This document shows positions 1 to 4,789 of a DNA stretch of 10,682 nt, in pieces. Location: the NCBI GenBank assembly GCA_964465065.1, contig CAYXHZ010000082.1:1-10682 (forward strand), given 5' to 3'. The notes below the pieces were generated by a model. The model was not told the DNA's origin. It did not search any database and worked only from the letters and a program-made list of their open reading frames with translations. Position 1 is the stretch's first letter. Every line of letters begins with the position of its first letter. Made by a program: the position numbers and the translations under genes. The stretch is from CAYMND01 sp964465065 (lineage in GTDB: Bacteria > Acidobacteriota > Aminicenantia > UBA2199).

Positions 1-285
1 AACAGAATCGAATTGATTTGGTATTTCATTCCATTGGTTTTCGATGATTTTTCCTGTTTCGGTCAATTCCATTTGTTTTGGTTGTTTACATTTTGCGGGT
101 TGTTGATTGTCGTATGTACGGGCGCAGACAAGCGGCGCCCCTACACGACGGGACGACGCAAGGCCGTCCCCTACACCTATCTGTGCAAATATATTTTCGC
201 GTTCCCGGGAACAGATGGTGACGAAATAAATGCCATCTTGGGAATAATCATATCCGGTCAATCGAATATGTTTTCTGGTTCTCAT
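1..285 (-). CDS. IS200/RAYT-like (Y1) transposase, N-terminal part, runs off the left edge
   Basis: The minus strand is open from an ATG at 285-283 to the window edge, 95 codons with no stop. The codon just before the ATG is TGA, so this is the earliest ATG; no good ribosome binding site precedes it. Residues 11-32 (GYDY....GIYFVTICSRER) match the first strand of the Y1_Tnp fold found in IS200-type and REP-associated tyrosine transposases. Residues 72-89 (MELTETGKIIENQWNEIP) match the stretch that normally follows it. Family members act as single-strand HUH nucleases; the HUH motif and catalytic Tyr would lie beyond the window, so activity cannot be judged. Between the two conserved blocks, residues 37 to about 71 are an insertion: residues 37-57 are encoded by two palindromic repeat units, followed by a Gln/Lys-rich linker. 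The gene is more AT-rich than its neighbours, which suggests transfer. Family assignment is firm; intactness is unknown. Confidence 0.82.
   Translation of the reverse strand, partial: MRTRKHIRLTGYDYSQDGIYFVTICSRERENIFAQIGVGDGLASSRRVGAPLVCARTYDNQQPAKCKQPKQMELTETGKIIENQWNEIPNQFDSV
116..176. repeat. Two tandem 30-nt palindromic (REP-like) repeat units inside the transposase gene
   Basis: Unit 1 starts at 120 and unit 2 at 150, a 30-nt period. Both read GGG, a variable part, CAAG or similar, then CCCCTACAC. Each folds: GGGCGC (120-125) pairs with GCGCCC (135-140), and GGGACG (150-155) with CGTCCC (165-170), both around 9-nt loops. Unit 1 also pairs GTA (116-118) with TAC (142-144) across one C-C mismatch. 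The variable stem bases change together (CGC/GCG versus ACG/CGT), so pairing is kept while sequence drifts. The form resembles the dispersed GGGCG...CGCCCCTACA repeats of many bacterial genomes. Its position inside a Y1 transposase gene links it to the REP/RAYT type. Too few units, and no spacers, for CRISPR. Confidence 0.8.
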
Positions 286-692
286 TCATTCATGCAACAT
301 TCACTTTTGAGTTTCTTGGATCCCTGAGAGGGAAGGCCCGGGCAGGCTACCGCCCCTGTGATGCTCGCACATCATCGCTGCCTGACCTGTGAAACGAGGC
401 CGAAAAGAGGTCATTTTCAAGAAAAACCTGCAGATATCGGAGCGATCTCCACAGCACAAGCCAGAAACAATCTCTGCGATTTCGTTTATATCATTGATGG
501 AGTATGGTTTTCAAGAGCCGCTTTTTGCCGACAGAGACGCTACCGGACTCACAAGTCAGGCTAGAGGAGTGCTCAGGGACAGTCCCCTGCATTCGGATAC
601 CTCTTCATGCAAACCCTGAACGGCGCTTTTACTCACAAAAGGGCTGGACTTTTTTTTCCTTTGTGCCATGATTGGGGACAGCGAGGTGAGAC
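286..692. other. Non-coding stretch between transposase and exported-protein gene
   Basis: No convincing gene is seen here on either strand; the short open frames have no start signal and no recognisable protein pattern. It contains a GGGAC/GTCCC dyad at 574-589 and a weak CTTTT/AAAAG hairpin around 626-641. An eight-T run lies at 650-657. The last 20 bases carry a good Shine-Dalgarno (GAGG at 683-686, 6 nt before the ATG at 693). No promoter with good matches in both boxes was found for the gene at 693. It may hold the 5' flank of the transposon and the untranslated leader of the downstream operon. Confidence 0.55.
574..589. repeat. Short dyad, GGGAC-A-GTCCC core
   Basis: CAGGGAC (574-580) and GTCCCCTG (582-589) form a near-perfect inverted repeat around a single A. 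The gap is too tight for a stable hairpin at full length, so a protein site or a worn REP-like unit is as likely as an RNA structure. No T-tract follows, so it is not called a terminator. A partial copy of the core (GGGACAG) recurs at 675-681, which may be chance. Confidence 0.4.
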
Positions 693-1238
693 ATGAGCCA
701 TCGGTCGATCCTGCCGTTCTTGCCGATCACCCTGTGGCTGCTGACGGCGACATCGCCGGCAGTCCCGTCCCGGGCCAGCGACGACTGGTCGCCCCCGACC
801 CCTCAGGGTTTTACGGCCAGCAAACCCGTCGAACGCTACGGCACCCTGAAAGAACCCTTGCAGAACGGCAACATCTACGATTACATGGACGGCGGCGGCG
901 AGGTATACCTCAAGCACGGTCTGAGATCATTGACACACGGAGTCTGGCAGAACCGGAGCGGAGTCGGCCTGACCCTGGACCGCTTCACCTTTTCCAGTCC
1001 GGACCAGGCGGATCGGGCTCTGGTCGACGACGATATCTGCCCGCCCGGACATACGCCCCTGACCCTGGCGCGGGTCTCCGTCCGCAGCTACGCCTTCAGT
1101 CCCGAATACTTCCTCTATTTCAGCCGCGGTCCCCACCTTTACTACCTCTACGTCTCCGACGACCGTCAGAAAGAAGTTCTGAACGCCTTTGCCGAGCGAC
1201 TGATCCGCGAGATCGGTCCGACAGGAGAACAACCATGA
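693..1238 (+). CDS. Small exported protein resembling DUF6599
   Basis: 181 residues. The start is the ATG at 693, supported by GAGG six nt upstream and by a classic Sec signal: a hydrophobic core at about residues 6-22 and a probable cut after SRA (27-29). There is no lipobox Cys at the cut, so a soluble periplasmic protein is expected. The clearest motif is NGNIYDYMDGGGEVYLKHG (58-76), which resembles the conserved YxxGGAExYLxYGF element I recall from DUF6599 proteins. An aromatic-rich stretch follows (134-153, including EYFLYFSRGPHLYYLYV). No enzyme motif is visible and the function is unknown. Its stop overlaps the start of the DUF362 gene (ATGA, 1235-1238), so the two are very likely co-translated and may work together outside the cytoplasm. 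Real gene: very likely. Family name: moderate certainty, from memory of the motif. Confidence 0.85.
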   Translation: MSHRSILPFLPITLWLLTATSPAVPSRASDDWSPPTPQGFTASKPVERYGTLKEPLQNGNIYDYMDGGGEVYLKHGLRSLTHGVWQNRSGVGLTLDRFTFSSPDQADRALVDDDICPPGHTPLTLARVSVRSYAFSPEYFLYFSRGPHLYYLYVSDDRQKEVLNAFAERLIREIGPTGEQP

Positions 1239-2179
1239 CCAATCGGCGAGAATTCATCAAACAGAGCGGCCTGGGCCTTTTGGGCCTGCCCTTGCTGACC
1301 CGGAGCTATTTGGCCGACCAGGAGGCTTCCGGCGGCGTCAAGGCCAGGGTGGTCGTCGCCCGGGACGCGCAGGTCGTCAGCGACCGCAACCGTTGCGACC
1401 CGGCGCGCCTGGCCAAGCTGCTGGACCGGGCGTTGCTGGCCCTGACCGGTGCCGCCGATGTCCCGGCCGCCTGGCACAAGCTGGGCCTGAACAGCCAGGA
1501 CACAGTCGCCGTCAAGCTCAACTGCAACACCTGGACGGTCAACCTCTTCCCGCACCCCGAACTGGTCCAGGCGTTGGGCGACAGTCTGAGCCGGGTGATC
1601 CCCGCCCAGCGGATCATCTTTTACGAGCGGGCCGGCTCCGACCTGCGCGACGGCGGCTTTTCCGTCCGGCACGACGGACCGGGTTTCCGTTTCTACGGCA
1701 ACGACGAGGGCGACGGCTACAGCCTGGGCGAAGAGCTGACCAACATCGTCAGCCAGACGGCCAGCAAGCTGATCAACCTGTGCAATCTCAAGACCGTGGA
1801 ATCGGGCGATATCGCCGCCAGCCTCTTCCTCAAAAACCACATCGGCAGTCTGCGCGATCAGGACATGCCGCGCTGCCACAACAATTCGCCGTTCCTGGCC
1901 GAAATCAACGCCCGGCCCAGCATCAGAAACAAGACCATCCTCAACCTGTGCGACGCCCTGCGCGGTTCCTACCGGCGCGGCGTCCCCTGGTACTACAATG
2001 GCCTGGTTCTCGGCCGTGACCCGATCGCCGCCGAAACGGTCTGTTACCAGATCATCAACGAAAAACGCGCTCAGGAAGGTCTCCAGCCCCTGCCACAGCC
2101 GCAATACCTGAAAATCGCCGCCGAAAAATACCGGCTAGGCAGCTGTCGGAGCCAGGACATCGACCGGCTGAACATCTGA
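1235..2179 (+). CDS. Tat-exported DUF362 domain protein
   Basis: 314 residues. The ATG at 1235 overlaps the previous stop as ATGA, with an AGGAGA Shine-Dalgarno at 1222-1227; the same frame is open further upstream, but that part is shadow. The N-terminus has a twin-arginine signal, NRREFIK (3-9) followed by the hydrophobic SGLGLLGLPLL, so the protein should be exported folded, often a sign of a bound cofactor. DUF362 hallmarks follow: VAVKLNCN (91-98) with the Pro-His-Pro-Glu helix start (106-109); a segment ending in LINLCNLKTVESGDI (179-193); LFLKNHIGS (197-205); and the C-terminal GLVLGRDPIAAETVC (256-270), which matches the GxDPxAxD-type end of the family. No 4Fe-4S ferredoxin motif is present, unlike many DUF362 proteins. 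The scattered cysteines (54, 97, 183, 214, 239, 270, 304) do not form a CxxCxxC cluster. The biochemical role of the family is poorly known; a redox or cofactor role is inference from the Tat signal only. Confidence 0.9.
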   Translation: MTNRREFIKQSGLGLLGLPLLTRSYLADQEASGGVKARVVVARDAQVVSDRNRCDPARLAKLLDRALLALTGAADVPAAWHKLGLNSQDTVAVKLNCNTWTVNLFPHPELVQALGDSLSRVIPAQRIIFYERAGSDLRDGGFSVRHDGPGFRFYGNDEGDGYSLGEELTNIVSQTASKLINLCNLKTVESGDIAASLFLKNHIGSLRDQDMPRCHNNSPFLAEINARPSIRNKTILNLCDALRGSYRRGVPWYYNGLVLGRDPIAAETVCYQIINEKRAQEGLQPLPQPQYLKIAAEKYRLGSCRSQDIDRLNI

Positions 2180-2191
2180 AGCGGTGCCGGC

Positions 2192-2229
2192 ATGAAAATC
2201 CATCACGCTCGCGACGGCCGGGTGATTTT
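2192..2229 (+). CDS. Possible start of a third operon gene, cut by the assembly gap
   Basis: An ATG 12 nt after the DUF362 stop opens MKIHHARDGRVI and continues into the N run. The spacing suits an operon, but there is no clear Shine-Dalgarno (only GGTG nearby) and 12 codons are too few to name a family. It may or may not be the same gene as the C-terminal fragment after the gap. Confidence 0.3.
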
Positions 2230-2329
2230 NNNNNNNNNNNNNNNNNNNNNNNNNNNNNNNNNNNNNNNNNNNNNNNNNNNNNNNNNNNNNNNNNNNNNNN
2301 NNNNNNNNNNNNNNNNNNNNNNNNNNNNN
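2230..2329. other. Assembly gap, exactly 100 N
   Basis: A run of exactly 100 N is the usual placeholder for a scaffold join of unknown length. The true distance, the reading frame across it, and the number of genes it hides cannot be inferred. The genes on either side are only presumed to be neighbours. Confidence 0.97.
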
Positions 2330-2331
2330 GC

Positions 2332-2373
2332 GACCGGCTCCAGCTGCTGGTCATCAAGCATCTGGACGGCTGA
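2332..2373 (+). CDS. C-terminal fragment of an unidentified plus-strand gene
   Basis: Directly after the gap one frame reads DRLQLLVIKHLDG and then TGA at 2371-2373. The alternating hydrophobic pattern and GC-rich third positions (CTC, CTG, GTC, ATC, AAG) look like real coding sequence. This frame differs from that of the start before the gap, which means nothing because the gap length is unknown. It converges on the hydrolase gene with only 9 nt between the stop codons. Family not recognisable. Confidence 0.42.
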   Translation, partial: DRLQLLVIKHLDG

Positions 2374-2398
2374 GATTCAGCCTCAGCGCAGATATTTT
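2368..2398 (+). terminator. Weak hairpin plus T run at the convergent gene ends
   Basis: GGCTGA (2368-2373, containing the stop codon of the fragment) pairs with TCAGCC (2377-2382) around a 3-nt loop. A five-T run lies at 2393-2397, about ten bases after the stem. The distance is too long for a standard intrinsic terminator, so this is a tentative call for plus-strand transcripts. Confidence 0.25.
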
Positions 2399-3387
2399 TC
2401 CAGAAAGGCGTAGACTTGCCGGCGATTCTCGACGGCGTACAAGGTATCGATGCGATCGAAGCTGTGTCCGCCGGGGGCATCGCGGTGGATCCGGTATTCG
2501 AACTTCTTGCCGTGAGCCTTCAAGGCGTTGATCAGGCTCTCCACCTCGACGACGCTGACGTCGCGGTCGTTGGTGCTGGTGTGGATCAGCAGCGGTTTCT
2601 GCAACTTGTCCACCTGCCAGACCGGACTGCGACGGCGGTACTCGTCGACCGCCTGGCCGGGGCTCTTGCCGATATGGTATTGGGCGGAAAACAGTTCCCG
2701 GTAGCCGTCCTCCACGTAGCCCAGGCGCATGATGACGTCGGAGACCGGCACGCCGGCATAGGCGCAGGCGAACTTGTCAGGCTGGTTGAAGAGCGCCAGC
2801 AGAGCGATCAGGCCGCCGTGACTCCACCCCACCAGGGCACAGCGCTTTTCGTCGACAAAAGGCAGCATCTGCACCGCCCAGTCGCGCCCGGCCACCACGT
2901 CGTCGACTTCCAGGCCGCCGTAATCGATGGCCTGCTGGAAATCGCGCCCGTAACCGGTCGAACCCCGGTATTCCGGAGCGACGACCACCCAGCCCCGGTC
3001 CAGCATCTCGCGCACGATGTGCACGTGGTAGGTGCCGAAATCGCCGTGGACGCCGCCGTGAGGCAGCACGACCAGCGGGTGCCGGCAGGTCCGATCCAGC
3101 TTTTTGGGCACGAAGACGTATTGTTGGACTTTCAGGGGATGACGCTCGTTCTCGATGCCGTAGGTCGTCTCGGCCCTGGGGTTGGGCGGACCGACATAAG
3201 TCACCTTGTCGATATCGGCCACATCGGCCAGACGCTGGAACCAGTGCACGTCATCGATGGCCTTCTGCAGCCGGTCCAGAGAATAATTCAGGGAATCGAT
3301 CTGCGCCTGCAGCTTTTTGATTTGCGAGTCATCGCTTTCCTGCGCGCCGAGCAGACCGCTCAGCAACAATACCAGCAGCAGATACAT
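2383..3387 (-). CDS. Exported S9-type (prolyl oligopeptidase-like) alpha/beta hydrolase
   Basis: 334 residues. The start is the ATG at 3387-3385: GGGAGG lies 5 nt upstream, and it begins a Sec signal (MYLLLVLLLSGLLGA, cut near residue 15). The frame stays open for 33 codons upstream, but that part covers the leader. Residues 18-47 are a predicted coiled coil (KKLQAQIDSLNYSLDRLQKAI). The catalytic domain follows from about 85: the oxyanion-side LPHGG (108-112), RGSTGYG (141-147) typical of S9 peptidases, the nucleophile elbow GWSHGG with Ser189, the probable acid Asp274 in TNDRDV, and His308 in PGGHSF. The triad is complete. There is no beta-propeller, so it is much shorter than full prolyl oligopeptidases and closer to the stand-alone S9/acetyl xylan esterase-like hydrolases. 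It should act in the periplasm on peptides or esters; the substrate is unknown. It is divergent from the phosphatase gene. Confidence 0.92.
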   Translation of the reverse strand: MYLLLVLLLSGLLGAQESDDSQIKKLQAQIDSLNYSLDRLQKAIDDVHWFQRLADVADIDKVTYVGPPNPRAETTYGIENERHPLKVQQYVFVPKKLDRTCRHPLVVLPHGGVHGDFGTYHVHIVREMLDRGWVVVAPEYRGSTGYGRDFQQAIDYGGLEVDDVVAGRDWAVQMLPFVDEKRCALVGWSHGGLIALLALFNQPDKFACAYAGVPVSDVIMRLGYVEDGYRELFSAQYHIGKSPGQAVDEYRRRSPVWQVDKLQKPLLIHTSTNDRDVSVVEVESLINALKAHGKKFEYRIHRDAPGGHSFDRIDTLYAVENRRQVYAFLEKYLR

Positions 3388-3437
3388 GGCGACCTCCCAT
3401 ACAACAGCCCGATCACCGGGATTATCACGACAAATCG

Positions 3438-3466
3438 ATTGTAGGCGAGCCCGGCCGCAATAGCAA
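3438..3466 (-). promoter_or_regulatory. Sigma70-like promoter of the hydrolase gene
   Basis: Read on the minus strand, TTGCTA (3466-3461) and TACAAT (3443-3438) are separated by exactly 17 bp. The -10 box matches the consensus at 5 of 6. Predicted transcription starts near 3431, giving a leader of about 44 nt before the ATG, with a small CCCG/CGGG dyad (3408-3420) in the leader. Confidence 0.6.
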
Positions 3467-3470
3467 GCCC

Positions 3471-3499
3471 TTGGCTTTCCGCCCATTTTCCCCTATACT
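3471..3499 (+). promoter_or_regulatory. Sigma70-like promoter of the SpoIIE-type phosphatase gene
   Basis: TTGGCT (3471-3476) and TATACT (3494-3499) have a 17-bp spacer; the boxes match at 4 and 5 of 6. Transcription would start near 3506, about 18 nt before the ATG at 3524. Its -35 box is 4 bp from the -35 box of the opposite promoter, so the two probably compete for polymerase. Confidence 0.6.
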
Positions 3500-3523
3500 G
3501 TACCCGTTACGGACACAATCGAC

Positions 3524-4759
3524 ATGAGCCGGAAAAAAGACAAATCCAACAAGGAGCGCAGCCTGACCTGGCTGACGCTGTGGCTGGCCTTCGTACTGCT
3601 TCTGGGGCTGATCGGCTGGATCCAGCTGATCGCCGACAACATCATCGCCGGCAATTTTCTGACCTGCCTGCTGCTGATCTTCCCCATGCTGCTGTTTCTG
3701 GGCTGGTTCTGGCTGATCATCCGCCGCATCATGCGTTCCCGCGAACAGTACCGCCAACGCCTAGAAAACCCGGACCAGCGCCTCAAGATCAAGGACACCC
3801 TGGTCTTCGCCCTGTCCTGGAGCCGGGAAATCTTCACCAACATCCCCGCCGACCGTCGGCCGCTGATCTACAACGCCTACCTGCTCATCCTGATCGTGGT
3901 CGCCGTGCTGATCGCCAACTCGCTGAGCATGGCCACCATCCTGCTCATTCTGGTGTTGATTCTGGCCTCGACCAACCTGCTGGTATGGGTCGTGGGCAGC
4001 GAGCGGCGCCAGAAGGACCAGATGGAAGTGGAGCTCGACACCGCCCGGCGCATGCAGATGAGCCTGATGCCGACCAGCGATTTCCACTGCGGCCCGGTGG
4101 AGATCTCCGGTTTCTGCCAGCCTTCGGCCCAGGTCGGCGGCGACAGTTTCGACTACATCCATTTCGGTCATCAACCGGAACGGGTGACCATCTCGGTGAT
4201 CGACGTGTCCGGAAAAGGCATGGCGGCGGCTGTGACGGCCATCTACACCAGCGGCGCCATCAACTCGGAAATCAGCCATCAGAGCCAGCTGGAAGAAGCG
4301 GTCGGCAACCTCAACACCGCCATCTGCTGCCGCAAACAGAAAAAGCAGTTCATCTCGCTGCTGCTGGCCGAGATCGATATCCGCAACAACTGCCTGAGTT
4401 TCATCAACGCCGGCCAATCGCGCCCCCTGCTGTTGCGCGACGGGACGATATCGGTACTCAAAGGCACGGGGACACCCCTGCCCCTGGGCGTTCGCCCGCA
4501 GGTCGCCTACCACCAGAACGAGATTCAGCTCCAGAGCGGCGACACACTGCTTTTTCACACCGATGGAGTCACCGACGCGGTCAACGAACAGAACGAAATG
4601 TTCGGTAACGAGCGCCTGCATGGAATTCTGGCCGAACTGAATCCGGTCTGCCCGTCGGCCAGGGCCCTGGTTGTGGCCATCATGGAACGCATATCGCTTT
4701 TTTCCACCGCGGCCCAGCAGTTCGACGACATCACCCTGGTGGCAGTGCGTATCTTCTGA
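3524..4759 (+). CDS. Membrane-bound SpoIIE/RsbU-type PP2C serine phosphatase
   Basis: 411 residues. The ATG at 3524 follows a short leader with only a weak Shine-Dalgarno (GGA). Four hydrophobic spans are seen at about 14-37, 44-67, 116-133 and 136-158. The LDTARRMQMSLMP helix (171-183) follows, the usual linker before this phosphatase domain. Metal-binding signatures of the SpoIIE family follow in order: VGGDSFDY (204-211), VIDVSGKGM (225-233), FINAGQSRP (293-301), GTPLPLGV (316-323), FHTDGVTDAVN (344-354) and FDDITLVAVR (400-409). The key acids Asp207, Asp227, Asp347 and Asp401/402 are all there, so it should be active with Mn or Mg. Family members dephosphorylate anti-sigma-antagonist (STAS) proteins in partner-switching pathways. 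No STAS or anti-sigma kinase gene is in the window. There is no receiver, HAMP or PAS domain, so the input is probably the membrane region itself. Confidence 0.93.
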   Translation: MSRKKDKSNKERSLTWLTLWLAFVLLLGLIGWIQLIADNIIAGNFLTCLLLIFPMLLFLGWFWLIIRRIMRSREQYRQRLENPDQRLKIKDTLVFALSWSREIFTNIPADRRPLIYNAYLLILIVVAVLIANSLSMATILLILVLILASTNLLVWVVGSERRQKDQMEVELDTARRMQMSLMPTSDFHCGPVEISGFCQPSAQVGGDSFDYIHFGHQPERVTISVIDVSGKGMAAAVTAIYTSGAINSEISHQSQLEEAVGNLNTAICCRKQKKQFISLLLAEIDIRNNCLSFINAGQSRPLLLRDGTISVLKGTGTPLPLGVRPQVAYHQNEIQLQSGDTLLFHTDGVTDAVNEQNEMFGNERLHGILAELNPVCPSARALVVAIMERISLFSTAAQQFDDITLVAVRIF

Positions 4760-4761
4760 CT

Positions 4762-4789
4762 CGGCCGGATTCCGACTACGATCCGGCCG
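4762..4789. terminator. Hairpin at the junction of the convergent phosphatase and kinase genes
   Basis: CGGCCGGAT (4762-4770) and ATCCGGCCG (4781-4789) form a perfect 9-bp stem around a 10-nt loop. It begins 2 nt after the phosphatase stop codon. The kinase stop codon (TAG, 4778-4776) lies in the loop, and one arm encodes the last kinase residues. No T-tract follows in either direction, so it is not a textbook intrinsic terminator; it may still block read-through or protect both mRNA 3' ends. Confidence 0.6.

Noticed and set aside
120..176. CRISPR array
   Set aside because: Only two palindromic units directly adjoining each other, no unique spacers, and they lie within a coding frame.
201..212. 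Perfect 12-bp palindrome GTTCCCGGGAAC
   Set aside because: It lies in conserved transposase codons (CSRER region) with no promoter nearby; most simply coding sequence.
13..327. 104-residue plus-strand open frame
   Set aside because: It overlaps the minus-strand transposase, has no Shine-Dalgarno, and its GADKRRPYTTGRRKAVPYT part is just the translated palindromic repeat.
318..362. Cobalamin-riboswitch-like strings (GGGAA, GGGCAG, CCGCC, CTGTGA)
   Set aside because: The GGTGCAAATCC segment between them and a proper B12 box (AGTCAGGAGACCTGCC) are missing; the GTCAGG at 555-560 is not followed by the box. Probably chance.
358..619. Two short plus-strand open frames in the non-coding stretch
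   Set aside because: No start signal and no protein-like pattern, and they overlap each other.
644..672. Possible promoter for the gene at 693 (CTGGAC, 17 bp, CATGAT)
   Set aside because: The -35 match is poor (2 of 6), so only the spacing supports it.
668..1234. Upstream extension of the DUF362 frame
   Set aside because: It overlaps the well-supported signal-peptide gene at 693; the Tat signal and Shine-Dalgarno place the start at 1235.
3388..3486. 33-codon N-terminal extension of the hydrolase
   Set aside because: It would cover the promoter and leader, and would bury the signal peptide that begins at the ATG at 3387.
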